Assembly: GCA_910573755.1 (NCBI GenBank)
Contig: CAJTBO010000009.1
Location: 103,387 to 167,386, forward strand
DNA from: Lachnospiraceae bacterium
GTDB taxonomy: Bacteria > Bacillota > Clostridia > Lachnospirales > Lachnospiraceae
Reading direction: 5' to 3'
DNA length: 64,000 nt
A program made the position numbers and the translations under genes. The notes under the pieces are model-generated. The model searched no databases and was not told the origin of the DNA. It worked only from the letters and a program-made list of their open reading frames with translations. Positions 42,155-51,253 of this stretch are shown piece by piece (the first letter of the stretch is position 1; every line of letters starts with the position of its first letter).

Positions 42155-43657
42155 ATGCCGAATATGGAAAATTGTCTTTTTAAAGCGGAAAGGATATGCA
42201 AATCCTTCGGGGCGGTGCATGCGCTGGTGGATTTTGATATCACGGTAGGAGCAGGTGAGATACGCGGTCTGGTAGGTGAAAACGGTTCGGGAAAGTCCAC
42301 ATTTTCATCTATTGCTGCCGGAATACAGAAATATGACAGAGGTGTCATGTATTTGAACGGAGAGGAGTATAAACCTGCGGGAACGGTGGATGCTGTAGAT
42401 CACGGCGTCAGTATGGTGGTACAGGAACAGGGAACGATCACAGGAATATCGGTAGCGGCAAATATATTTTTCGGAAAGGAATCCGGATTTGTAAAACATG
42501 GCGTTTTAAATACCAGAGCCATGAACCGGGCAGCGAAAGAGGCGCTGGCTGGGATCGGCGCGGGAACGATAGTACCGGAACAGATGACGGAAAAGCTTTC
42601 CTTTGAAGACAGGAAACTGGTGGAACTTGCAAGAGCGCTCTACACAAAACCGAGGCTCTGGATCATTGATGAGACGACCACGGCGCTCAGCCTTTCCGGG
42701 CGGGATCTGCTCTATGAACTGATGAAAAAAGTAAAAGACAGCGGCAGTTCTATTTTATTTATTTCACATGATATTGATGAGATCATGCAGATATGCGATT
42801 CTTTAACGATCCTTCGGGACGGGGTGCTTACGGCGAACCTGAAAAAAGAAGAATTTGATGCGGACCGGATTCGCCAGCTGATGATCGGACGTGAACTTTC
42901 AGGGCATTATTACAGGGAGGACATCGATGAGAATATCAGTAAAGAGGTTGTTCTGGAGATGGAAAATGTGACGGCTGCCGGATTAAGGAATGCGACGGTG
43001 AAGCTGCATCGCGGGGAAGTGCTGGGAGTCGGCGGATTGAGCGATTGCGGCATGCATGAGCTGGGAAAGGTTTTATACGGATTGATTCCGCCGCAGCAGG
43101 GCAGGGTGCTGAAGGATGGCAGAGAGATAGTGAAAAACGCTTTCTGGGCCGTGCGGAACGGTATTGCCTATGTATCCAAAAACAGGGATCAGGAGTCCAT
43201 GATGCCGGTCTGCAGTATCAGAGACAATATCTGTCTTCCGTCACTGCGTGATTTGGCAAGGTTCGGCCCTGTCTCTGTGAAAAAACAAAAAAAGCTGGCG
43301 GAGACATGGGCAGCCAATATGGAAGTAAAAGCGGCTTCGATTTCGGTGTACTGCAATACATTAAGCGGCGGGAACAAGCAGAAGGTCGTACTTGCGAAAT
43401 GGCTGGCTAAAGGGGCGGATATTCTGATTCTGGATTGTCCTACGAGAGGAATCGATGTGGGAACAAAAGCAGCCATCTATCAACTGATCGAAAATTTGAA
43501 AAAGAAAGGAAAATCAGTTGTTTTGATCTCGGAAGAACTGCAGGAACTGATAGGTATGTCGGATCGTATCATTCTGCTCAAGGACGGAGAAATTTCCGGT
43601 GAATTTGAACGCAGTGAAGGCTTGAGTGAAGCAAAATTAATACAAAAAATGATTTAA
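42155..43657 (+). CDS. Sugar/nucleoside ABC importer, duplicated ATP-binding subunit (RbsA/MglA-like)
   Basis: Two fused ABC domains: the first with Walker A GENGSGKST and LWIIDETTTALS; the second with a degenerate Walker A (GVGGLSDCGM), the signature LSGGNKQKVVLAKW and DCPTRGIDVGTKA. The first-half signature is degenerate (LSFEDRKLVELARAL). The ATG at 42155 is preferred to an upstream in-frame TTG. It starts an operon with two permeases, a binding lipoprotein and four catabolic genes. Confidence 0.92.
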   Translation: MPNMENCLFKAERICKSFGAVHALVDFDITVGAGEIRGLVGENGSGKSTFSSIAAGIQKYDRGVMYLNGEEYKPAGTVDAVDHGVSMVVQEQGTITGISVAANIFFGKESGFVKHGVLNTRAMNRAAKEALAGIGAGTIVPEQMTEKLSFEDRKLVELARALYTKPRLWIIDETTTALSLSGRDLLYELMKKVKDSGSSILFISHDIDEIMQICDSLTILRDGVLTANLKKEEFDADRIRQLMIGRELSGHYYREDIDENISKEVVLEMENVTAAGLRNATVKLHRGEVLGVGGLSDCGMHELGKVLYGLIPPQQGRVLKDGREIVKNAFWAVRNGIAYVSKNRDQESMMPVCSIRDNICLPSLRDLARFGPVSVKKQKKLAETWAANMEVKAASISVYCNTLSGGNKQKVVLAKWLAKGADILILDCPTRGIDVGTKAAIYQLIENLKKKGKSVVLISEELQELIGMSDRIILLKDGEISGEFERSEGLSEAKLIQKMI

Positions 43658-43669
43658 GGGGTAAGGAAT

Positions 43670-44629
43670 ATGGCAAAAGAGAGTGCGGTAACTACCGGAA
43701 AAAAGAAGGTGAATATCAGAGAGATACTTTTCAATTATTTTTCCTTTATAGGTCTGATCCTGGTACTGGTGCTGTTTGAGATACTGACCAAAGGGCTGCT
43801 GCTCGGGAAAAGGAATCTGATCAATATCTTTAACAATTTTTTCAGTATCGGTCTGTGTGCTATGGCTTATGCTTTTATTATGGCACTTGGGGAGCTGGAT
43901 CTTTCGGTAGGTGCGATTGTGGGATTTTCCGCGGCGATGGGAGCTTTTGCATCCAATATCAATGTAGGGCTTATTTTGCCGGCGGCGGTGCTTACAGGGC
44001 TGGCTATAGGATCCGTCAGCGGATTTGCGGTCGCGAAATTAAATGTGGAGTCTTTTATCGGGACGCTGGCAATGTCTTTTGTTGTGCGCGGTATGACGAC
44101 ATGGCTTTTAAACGGCTCGACCGGCATACCGATCGCCATGCGGGCATTCGATAAAAACCTTGTGAAGATATTGACTTTTCTTGTTGTATTAATTGTGTTT
44201 TATTTTCTGTATGAACATTGTGCTTATGGCAAACACTGTAGGGCGGTGGGGGCTTCGGCAGAAGCAGCAAGACAGTCAGGGATCAGGGTGGAAAGAGTCA
44301 GGTTTCTGGGATTTGCGCTGTGCGGCATGATCTGCGGGCTGATCGGTTTTTTTACGCTGGTCAGGGCGTGTACGGCTTCTTCCAAAACAGGAGACGCTTT
44401 TGAATTCGATGTACTGCTGGCGGTTCTTTTTGGAGGAATGCCCCTTTCGGGAGGCTGGGTAGTCAGATTCCGCAGCGCGGTAGTGGGCAGTATTGCAATG
44501 GCAATTTTAAAAAGCGGCATGTCGCTGATCGGTATCGACGGTCTGGTACAGCAGATCGTGCAGGGGGGCATTCTGATCATTGCGGTTGCCCTGTCTTTTG
44601 ACAGGAAAAACGCGGGTGTTATAAAATAG
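43670..44629 (+). CDS. Sugar/nucleoside ABC importer permease A (RbsC-like)
   Basis: A polytopic permease of the ribose/galactose family (about 8-9 membrane segments), with ALGELDLSVGAIVGFSAA, KLNVESFIGTLAMSFVVRG and the cytoplasmic coupling stretch GKHCRAVGASAEAARQSGI. It begins 12 bases after the ATPase stop. Confidence 0.92.
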   Translation: MAKESAVTTGKKKVNIREILFNYFSFIGLILVLVLFEILTKGLLLGKRNLINIFNNFFSIGLCAMAYAFIMALGELDLSVGAIVGFSAAMGAFASNINVGLILPAAVLTGLAIGSVSGFAVAKLNVESFIGTLAMSFVVRGMTTWLLNGSTGIPIAMRAFDKNLVKILTFLVVLIVFYFLYEHCAYGKHCRAVGASAEAARQSGIRVERVRFLGFALCGMICGLIGFFTLVRACTASSKTGDAFEFDVLLAVLFGGMPLSGGWVVRFRSAVVGSIAMAILKSGMSLIGIDGLVQQIVQGGILIIAVALSFDRKNAGVIK

Positions 44630-44681
44630 GTGATTTACAGGGAATCCTGTAAACATATAAAAAGAAAAAGGAGGATATATC

Positions 44682-45908
44682 ATGAAAAAAAGGCTATTGG
44701 CTGTGGTTCTTTCTCTTACGATGACAGCGGGGCTTCTGATGGGCTGTGGTTCTGCCGCAGAGGAGAATGCAGCGCCCGAGACGGAGGAGGCACGGGAAAC
44801 AGGAACGGAAACAGAGGCGGCGCAGGCAGCGCAGGAAGTGGCGGAAAATGTACAGGGTACAGGGGACCCGGAACCGTTCAAGATCGGCTTCCCGTGGGAT
44901 ACTTCTTCAACAGACCCGACCTGGATCTCTATCTATGACAGCGTGAAAGTTGCCGTAGAAGCAGCAGGAGGTGAACTGGTCAATGTACAGACAGATCTTT
45001 CCGCAGATGATCTGATCAATAATGTGTCAGAACTTATCAGCAGGGACTGCGATGGTATTTTGTTTATGCCCGCGTCTGATTCCATGCTTCCGACAGTGGA
45101 TGCAATGTGTGCGGAGGCAGGCGTATACTGGGGAACCATGTTCCGGACGATCAGTGATGAAGAGATCCGTGAGCAGGTGTATGCCTCCGAGTGGTTTGCA
45201 GGCGGATGCAACGAAAACGACGAGGAATGTGCGGCGAATGTTGTAAAGACCATGGCTTCCATGGGAGTTGAAAATCTTTGCTGCATCAATATCGCCAAAG
45301 GTGATACTTCTTCGGATTTAAGGGATATGGGCGCGGCAAAGGGTGCGGAAGAAGCCGGTGTTAAGATACTGAATACGACCTATGACATTGCGGTTACCAC
45401 AGACATGACAAAGACGATCGAAAGTTATATCGCGGCATACCCTGAAATGGACGGTATCCTGCTGCTTGGCACATACTGTGATGCCGCACTGCCTACGATC
45501 GAGAAGGCGCTGTCTGACCACAATAAAGCAGGAGAGGTTATTGTAGGCCGCATCGATTTTGATTCCACAATGGGCGAATATCTGGAAGCAGGTTCCTTCC
45601 ATGTTTCCTATGGCGGACAGCAGCAGATCGACCCGCTGATAAGTTCTGTTATTCTGGTAAACAAAGTAATCGGTACACCGCTCGAGGAAGAAGGTCCTTG
45701 TATCATCATCACACCTTATCTTGAGTTGACAACAGCGGAAGAATCCACACAGTTTAATGAGTTTTTCCTGGGAGATACGACCGTTTATACAAAGGAGGAG
45801 ATCAAAGAATCCATGATCAGATTCTATGATCCGAATGTAACAAAAGAATCCGTTGAAAAACTGCTGGAAGGTTTTTCTATTGCCGATGTAGTGGAACGAC
45901 ACGGTTAA
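44682..45908 (+). CDS. RbsB-type substrate-binding lipoprotein
   Basis: The signal peptide ends in LMGC with the lipidated Cys at residue 22; a Glu/Ala/Thr-rich linker follows (23-62), then a periplasmic-binding-protein type 1 fold (FKIGFPWDTSSTDPTWISIY, ELISRDCDGILFMPAS, DGILLLGTYCDAA). It lies between the two permease genes and has AAGGAGG as ribosome binding site. Unusually many cysteines occur in the fold (for example GGCNENDEECAAN and NLCCINI). Substrate not assigned. Confidence 0.92.
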   Translation: MKKRLLAVVLSLTMTAGLLMGCGSAAEENAAPETEEARETGTETEAAQAAQEVAENVQGTGDPEPFKIGFPWDTSSTDPTWISIYDSVKVAVEAAGGELVNVQTDLSADDLINNVSELISRDCDGILFMPASDSMLPTVDAMCAEAGVYWGTMFRTISDEEIREQVYASEWFAGGCNENDEECAANVVKTMASMGVENLCCINIAKGDTSSDLRDMGAAKGAEEAGVKILNTTYDIAVTTDMTKTIESYIAAYPEMDGILLLGTYCDAALPTIEKALSDHNKAGEVIVGRIDFDSTMGEYLEAGSFHVSYGGQQQIDPLISSVILVNKVIGTPLEEEGPCIIITPYLELTTAEESTQFNEFFLGDTTVYTKEEIKESMIRFYDPNVTKESVEKLLEGFSIADVVERHG

Positions 45909-46009
45909 ATTTACGGGGGATAAAATATCTCCGGTATCGGCGGGAATCTCCGTAGGGGATACCCGCTGGTAAACCCGAATTTCTATAAAAATATAAGGAT
46001 AGCTTTGCC

Positions 46010-46972
46010 ATGAAAAATTTAGGTGCCAAAACGATAAAAACGATCATGCTTCCGGTCATTGTATATTGCGTATTTCTCTGTATCTGTTTTGAACGATTCA
46101 GTAACTGGAACTGTGTCTATACTATTTTTTTACAGACGATTATTCCAACGATAACTGCTTATGCGGTTGCGTATGGAAATATATGCGGGATTTTTGATTT
46201 TACGATCGGTGCCCGTGTGATCATCAGCGGTGTTGTGGGAGGACTCCTTGCGGCAGATTATGGGATGCCCGGGATGATTCTCGGCGCGCTGGCTGCCAGC
46301 CTTGTGACGGCTTCAATTACAGGCTTTTTCAATCGGGTTCTCAGGATTCCGTCGCTGGTACTGACTATGGGGCTTACGATGATATATGAGGTAATAGGAA
46401 AGCAGTTCGCAGGCCGGTTTGGTTTTGTACAGATCGATACGGAATATACGGTGCTGGGTTCTTCACCTTATATCATTATCCTGTTTTTTGTTTCGGCAGC
46501 ATTGTTTTATTTTATCTGTAACAATACACAGTTCAGTTTCCATATGCGGGCAGTGGGAAGCAACGAAACGGTTGCAAAAAATAACGGAATAAAAGCAGAT
46601 CTGGTGAAATTCAAATCTTTTATATATGGAAGTGTTTTTATAGCGCTTGCTTCAGTTTTAACGCTCAGCCAGTCCGGTTCTGTCGGAGCACAGACGGGAC
46701 TTGGCAGTGTGACTATCGTATTTAAGCCTTTGATCAGTATCCTGCTGGCTTTGGTATTACAGAACATATGTGATCTGACGATCGGTATTTTTATCAGTCA
46801 GTTCAGTTTAAATATTATTTTTATCGGGCTGATCGCGGCGGGGATGCCGGATACTTTCCAAAATGTGGTTCTGGGTATTTTTTTGCTGATCGTCATGATC
46901 TTTTTCCGTAATACGGAACGGATCAACGCATGGAAAACGAAAAGAGCCGCCCTGCAGGAACAGGAGCAGTAA
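46010..46972 (+). CDS. Sugar/nucleoside ABC importer permease B (RbsC-like)
   Basis: A second, clearly different member of the same permease family (about 9 membrane segments; DFTIGARVIISGVVGGLLAA, LRIPSLVLTMGLTMIYEV, coupling stretch FHMRAVGSNETVAKNNGI). Rbs systems usually use one permease gene as a homodimer. Two distinct permeases suggest a heterodimeric pore. The ribosome binding site before the ATG at 46010 is weak. Confidence 0.9.
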   Translation: MKNLGAKTIKTIMLPVIVYCVFLCICFERFSNWNCVYTIFLQTIIPTITAYAVAYGNICGIFDFTIGARVIISGVVGGLLAADYGMPGMILGALAASLVTASITGFFNRVLRIPSLVLTMGLTMIYEVIGKQFAGRFGFVQIDTEYTVLGSSPYIIILFFVSAALFYFICNNTQFSFHMRAVGSNETVAKNNGIKADLVKFKSFIYGSVFIALASVLTLSQSGSVGAQTGLGSVTIVFKPLISILLALVLQNICDLTIGIFISQFSLNIIFIGLIAAGMPDTFQNVVLGIFLLIVMIFFRNTERINAWKTKRAALQEQEQ

Positions 46973-46987
46973 AGGAGGAGGGGAAAG

Positions 46988-48037
46988 ATGAGATTTCCGA
47001 TATTGTCTGAAGAAGAACGTAAAAAACGCCTTGCGCCGCCAAAAGGAAAGGTGCATGTGGTGATCGATACAGATACTTATAACGAGGTGGATGACCAGTT
47101 TGCTCTGGCGTATGCTTTGATGTCTCCTATGCAGCTGGAAGTAGAGGCGGTTTATGCCGCGCCTTTTTCTTCCGGTTTCTTTACAAAGCTGTTGAATGCA
47201 GAGGTGGATATTCCGATGACGGACAACCTGCAGGAAGGTCTGGAACTCAGCTATAAGGAGATCATAAATCTGTTTGGGCTTCTGGAACTTGATACGGCGG
47301 GAAAGGTATTGAAAGGTTCTGCGCGGTATATGACAGAGCCCGGGGAATACATAGACAGCGACGCGGCAAGGGATCTGGTGGAAAGGGCCCGCGCCTGTGA
47401 GGATATTTTATATGTAGTGGCGATCGGGGAGATCACCAATGTGGCATCCGCTGTTTTGATGGACCCGGAGATCATAAAAAAGATTGTGATCGTGTGGCTG
47501 GCAGGTCAACCGCTGCATTGGCCCACAGCAATCGAATTTAATTTGGGGCAGGACGTGTTGGCATCACAGGTGATACTGGACAGCGGTGTTCCGCTGGTGA
47601 CAGTGCCATGTATGAGTGTGGCATCGAATCTGACGGTGACTGCACCAGAACTGGATGCGTACTTGAAAGGAAAGAGTAAGGTCGGGACATATCTGGCAGA
47701 TATTGTGATCAGCCAGCTGACACAGGAAATGGGACTAAACTGGCTTGATCTGTTTCATCAGACTTATTGCAGAGGGCTGGATGATTACGGAAAGGAGGGA
47801 GCGCCTTCTACAACGACAATGCTTTCTCCGTCCAGGATCATCTGGGATATATCCACGATAGCTTATATGTGCAATCCGGCCTGGTGTCCCTCCACACTGG
47901 TTTCGACGCCGTTTCTGACACAGGACTATAAATGGCGTATTAATGAGAACCGTCATAAAATGCGGATATGCAATTACATTTACCGTGATGCGGTATTCGG
48001 GGATCTGTTTTATAAACTGGCGAAAGCGCCGGGATAA
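46988..48037 (+). CDS. Nucleoside hydrolase-like protein
   Basis: Nucleoside hydrolase superfamily: Asp cluster DTDTYNEVDDQFAL (residues 27-40), VVAIGEITNVASAVLMDP and WPTAIEFNLGQDVLASQ, where classical enzymes have a GNxxPxAEFN-like loop. It diverges from the 11.7-kb homologue and is longer (349 residues). Some relatives act on unusual ribosides or lack hydrolase activity. Being inside the transporter operon (15 bases after permease B), it points to a ribosylated substrate. GGAGGGG precedes the start. Confidence 0.85.
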   Translation: MRFPILSEEERKKRLAPPKGKVHVVIDTDTYNEVDDQFALAYALMSPMQLEVEAVYAAPFSSGFFTKLLNAEVDIPMTDNLQEGLELSYKEIINLFGLLELDTAGKVLKGSARYMTEPGEYIDSDAARDLVERARACEDILYVVAIGEITNVASAVLMDPEIIKKIVIVWLAGQPLHWPTAIEFNLGQDVLASQVILDSGVPLVTVPCMSVASNLTVTAPELDAYLKGKSKVGTYLADIVISQLTQEMGLNWLDLFHQTYCRGLDDYGKEGAPSTTTMLSPSRIIWDISTIAYMCNPAWCPSTLVSTPFLTQDYKWRINENRHKMRICNYIYRDAVFGDLFYKLAKAPG

Positions 48038-48059
48038 AGAAAGGGGAAGGAATTGCCTT

Positions 48060-48992
48060 ATGCGTGAAAAACGGAAGGTCGTTGTAATAGGAGATATTTT
48101 TGCGGACATGACAACACACCTTATGTCCTTTACCAATCAGGGGGAGAGAACTTTCGGAACGCCGCTTTCAAGAAACGGAGGCGGTACGGGAGGGAATATT
48201 GCGTCCGGACTGGGGAGGCTCGGGGCGGATGTATCCATAATCTGCCGTCTTGGTGATGATGAAGTAGGCCGATATCTGAAAGAGGATATTAAAAATTATT
48301 ATGTGGACGATTCCGGGATTTCGATCATACCGGGAGAGTCAAGCGCTATTGTTATCGTAGGAGTCATACCCGGCGGGGAGAGAACGATATGGGTACTTGG
48401 AAATGATTCTGCCTATGAGAAATTGTCGGAAAAAGAAATGGAGTATCTGGAGAAGACAGACCCGGATATCATCTTCGTGACAGGTGTGATGTTAAGTGTT
48501 CATCCGGCGGCGGAAACTATCAGGAAAGTGCTTCCGGCATGGAAGGGGAGATCCAGAATTTATTTTGATCCAAACCTCTGTGTTCCGGTCAGTTCCATTA
48601 CAGAAGAACTGAGGGAGAGCATGCAGGAGATAAGCGGGCTCAGCGATGTGGTTCTGACCGGAAAGATTGAAATGGAGGCGTTGGGCTTAAAACCGCGGTC
48701 CGGCCAGACTTTTATCGTGAAGGACGGTGAAAGGGGTTCCGGTCTGATCAATGAAAAAGAAGAACTTTTATATAGGGTACCGGCAATGCCGCAAAAGGCA
48801 ATAGATGCTACCGGAGCGGGAGATACTTATGCGGCTGCGTTTGTCTATGCGGAAATGGAAGGAAAATCCGTGGAGGAAGCCATGAGATTTTCGACGGCTG
48901 CGGCGGGAATATCCGTAACGATTCCCGGTGCGCGGTGTATGCCGGAAAGACAGCAGATAGAAGAGAGTTTGAGAGGATGGGATGTAAAATGA
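48060..48992 (+). CDS. PfkB-family sugar kinase
   Basis: A ribokinase-like fold: N-terminal VVVIGDIFADM, GGTGGNIASGLGRLGA, and the second PfkB signature DATGAGDTYAAAF (about 249-261, with the catalytic Asp). Members phosphorylate ribose, fructosamines, nucleosides and others. The ATG at 48060 has AAGGGGAAGG upstream; the longer open frame starts inside the previous gene. Its stop overlaps the ATG of the SIS gene (ATGA), so the two are coupled. Confidence 0.9.
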   Translation: MREKRKVVVIGDIFADMTTHLMSFTNQGERTFGTPLSRNGGGTGGNIASGLGRLGADVSIICRLGDDEVGRYLKEDIKNYYVDDSGISIIPGESSAIVIVGVIPGGERTIWVLGNDSAYEKLSEKEMEYLEKTDPDIIFVTGVMLSVHPAAETIRKVLPAWKGRSRIYFDPNLCVPVSSITEELRESMQEISGLSDVVLTGKIEMEALGLKPRSGQTFIVKDGERGSGLINEKEELLYRVPAMPQKAIDATGAGDTYAAAFVYAEMEGKSVEEAMRFSTAAAGISVTIPGARCMPERQQIEESLRGWDVK

Positions 48993-50104
48993 ACATAAAC
49001 TGGGATGAATACTATTTTCCGAATGAAATGATGGAACAGGCAGATGCCATAGAAAGCTGCATGGCTGCTTTGAAGGATACGCTGAAGGAGATCGCGGGCC
49101 GGGCGGGACATGTAAAAGAAGTACATATCGTCGGTTCCGGGGATTGCTACTTTATCGGATTTGCAGCAGCCCATGCCTTTCAGAAATATGCGGGCATTCG
49201 GGCGGCAGGGTATGAAGCCTATGATTATTATCTGCTGAAACCGGAAGTGGATAAGGATACGCTTGTGGTACTGTTCAGCTCTTCCGGGAAGTCTTTATAT
49301 GTATTGAAATCTCTGGAATATGTCCGTTCAAAAAACGGTATTGCAATAGGAGTGACAAACCATGCGGACAGTACATTGGGAACGGACTGCAGTATTCCGC
49401 TGGTGACGGTGGCAACCGGTGTCTCGAAATCCTTTCCGACCAAAACAAGCACAAGCGGGCTTGCTTTGATGTTTGCGCTTGCGGCAGAACTGGGAAGGGC
49501 CAATAAGGCTTTGAAGGAGAAGGAAGCGGACGGGTTCCTTGAGGAGATCGCGAAAAAAACGCCGGCTGTGATCCGTGAAATTTACCGGGAGGATTACCCG
49601 AAACTGAAAGATAATATACAGAAATTTCTGGAAGCCCGGTGTTATGCCTTTGTGGGGAGCGGTCCTTCCAGAAGCGCGGGTATGATAGGAGCGGCGAAGA
49701 TCATTGAAACAAACCGTTGTCATATTATGACGACAAATGCAGAAGAATATATGCATATGAACGGGTTTGCCATAAAAAGTGCAGATGCGGTCATTGTAAT
49801 AGGAAACAGTCTGAGTGATCACAGAGAAATACAGGTTGTGGAATATGCGAAAGCGCAATGTGCAAGGGTGCTGGTTATCGGAAATGTGGCATGTGAAGAG
49901 ACGGAAAATGTGATAAAAGCAGGGAACTCTATTACACAGCTCAGTGAATTTCCGGCCGTGCTTGCTTCCATGGTTGTGACACATTTGTTTGCCTGTGAAT
50001 TGTCCAGACGATCTTTCAAAGATCCGGACGCGCCTCATGATGTGGATCTGCGGCATGTGATTGATCTGCTTTATACGGGGCCTGTAGCCGGTTGGCAGGT
50101 ATAA
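48989..50104 (+). CDS. Double-SIS-domain sugar isomerase/deglycase
   Basis: Two SIS domains (about 35-170 and 205-345) as in the GlmS isomerase half, FrlB and FraB. Phosphosugar-binding Ser/Thr loops are seen as VGSGDCYF, FSSSGKSLY and VGSGPSRSAG. The stretch NAEEYMHMNGFAI carries a Glu and His where deglycases have theirs. Paired with a PfkB kinase it resembles the FrlD/FrlB fructosamine route, but an aldose-ketose isomerase is also possible. Confidence 0.85.
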   Translation: MNINWDEYYFPNEMMEQADAIESCMAALKDTLKEIAGRAGHVKEVHIVGSGDCYFIGFAAAHAFQKYAGIRAAGYEAYDYYLLKPEVDKDTLVVLFSSSGKSLYVLKSLEYVRSKNGIAIGVTNHADSTLGTDCSIPLVTVATGVSKSFPTKTSTSGLALMFALAAELGRANKALKEKEADGFLEEIAKKTPAVIREIYREDYPKLKDNIQKFLEARCYAFVGSGPSRSAGMIGAAKIIETNRCHIMTTNAEEYMHMNGFAIKSADAVIVIGNSLSDHREIQVVEYAKAQCARVLVIGNVACEETENVIKAGNSITQLSEFPAVLASMVVTHLFACELSRRSFKDPDAPHDVDLRHVIDLLYTGPVAGWQV

Positions 50105-50123
50105 AGGAGGAAGAACAGAGAGG

Positions 50124-50525
50124 ATGGATACGATCAGTTTGAAAACAAGGGAACACGAGCTGTATAATATTACGGATGAAGTAAAGAAAAGTGTGGAAAA
50201 CAGCGGGGTAAAGGACGGGCTGTGTCTTGTGTATACCCCCCATTCCACAGCGGGGGTGCTGATAGCCTGCGGCATCGATCCCGATGCGTTGACGGATGTG
50301 GACAATTTTATCCGGAAGGTGGTGCCGATGGAAACGCCTTTTGCGCATACCTGTGACCCGAAGACAGATGCGGCAGGACATTTAAAGACTATTTTGACAA
50401 ATGTTCAGCAGACGTTCCCGATCGAAGAGGGAAAGCTGGTGTTGGGAGGCTCTCAGGAAATTTATTTTGCGGAGTTCGACGGCCCGCGTGAAAGAAAGGT
50501 TTATGTAAAAGCGGTAGGAGAATGA
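50124..50525 (+). CDS. YjbQ-family protein (UPF0047)
   Basis: A 133-residue protein with the family's features: LCLVYTPHSTAGVLIA, the His-containing D/HLK block (AGHLKTIL), and LGGSQEIYFAEFDGPRERKVYVK. Relatives are called secondary thiamine-phosphate synthases from a weak activity; the true role is unsettled. It is the last gene of the operon, 19 bases after the SIS gene, with AAGGAGGAAG as ribosome binding site. Confidence 0.9.
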   Translation: MDTISLKTREHELYNITDEVKKSVENSGVKDGLCLVYTPHSTAGVLIACGIDPDALTDVDNFIRKVVPMETPFAHTCDPKTDAAGHLKTILTNVQQTFPIEEGKLVLGGSQEIYFAEFDGPRERKVYVKAVGE

Positions 50526-50562
50526 ACAGAGAGTGAGGCGGGAATAAAGCCGCCGGGATACG

Positions 50563-50599
50563 AAGGTGCAAAGCCCTGTAACAGACTTTGCACCTTTTT
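50563..50599 (+). terminator. Terminator of the 42-50 kb operon
   Basis: AAGGTGCAAAG (50563-50573) pairs perfectly with CTTTGCACCTT (50586-50596), followed by TTT. The next 236 bases (to 50836) contain no convincing gene. Confidence 0.9.
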
Positions 50600-50836
50600 A
50601 TAATGTCTTTTCGTGGGTTTACTTCCTGCCAGATTTGGAAAACTTTCCGGATATCTTGATTCAGCTGCAAAAATCGCATTGAAAACATATGCATGCAAAG
50701 ATATAATAGGAATAAGAGCAGATTGTTTGAGCAAGCAGTCTTTTATTTCGGAGAGGGATTATATATGGAAGCGGTCAGTTCCTCTTTCGGAGTTGCAACA
50801 GCAGAAGCATACATTTAAAAATGACAGGCGGCAGAT

Positions 50837-51253
50837 ATGAAGATAATTCTGATATTAGATGACGATAACGGCATGATGTTCAATAAAAGAAGGCAGAGCC
50901 AGGATATTGCGGTCAGAGAAAAGACAGCCGGGATCGCAGGCGGAAGCAGATTATGGTTAAATGCATATTCCAGAGGGCAGTTTCGGGATATGGAGCTGGA
51001 TCTTCATGTGGATGAGGACTTTCTTTCCAAAGCAGGTTCCGGGGAGTATTGCTTTGTGGAGAATGTGGGAATTCTGGAAGCGGCGGAAAAGGTGGAAGAG
51101 TTTATTATATTCAGATGGAACAGAAAGTATCCGGGCGATTTTTATCCGGACATGCTGCCCTGGGAGCACGGATTTGTATGCAGCCACAGCGAGGAGTTTC
51201 AGGGGCATTCGCATGATAAGATAACAATGGAAGTGTGGAGGAAAGAAGGATGA
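50837..51253 (+). CDS. Small conserved Lachnospiraceae-type protein of unknown function
   Basis: 138 residues, no signal or membrane segment, beginning MKIILILDDDNGMMFNKRRQ and containing GSRLWLNAYSRGQF, GEYCFVENVGILEAA, FIIFRWNRKYPGDFY. I recall similar proteins in Lachnospiraceae but no established function; some database names (ribonuclease Z) do not fit because no metal-binding His motif is present. Its TGA overlaps the ATG of the nuclease lipoprotein gene, so the two are translationally coupled. Confidence 0.8.
   Translation: MKIILILDDDNGMMFNKRRQSQDIAVREKTAGIAGGSRLWLNAYSRGQFRDMELDLHVDEDFLSKAGSGEYCFVENVGILEAAEKVEEFIIFRWNRKYPGDFYPDMLPWEHGFVCSHSEEFQGHSHDKITMEVWRKEG

Noticed and set aside
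38123..50600. Integrative element inserted at tRNA-Glu
   Set aside because: No integrase, relaxase or phage gene, and no second copy of the tRNA 3' end was found; only a 12-bp tandem duplication is present.
50613..50840. 75-residue open frame after the operon terminator
   Set aside because: No ribosome binding site, atypical composition and start inside the region just after a terminator; probably chance.
50837..51253. Ribonuclease Z
   Set aside because: The protein is only 138 residues and lacks the HxHxDH metal motif.
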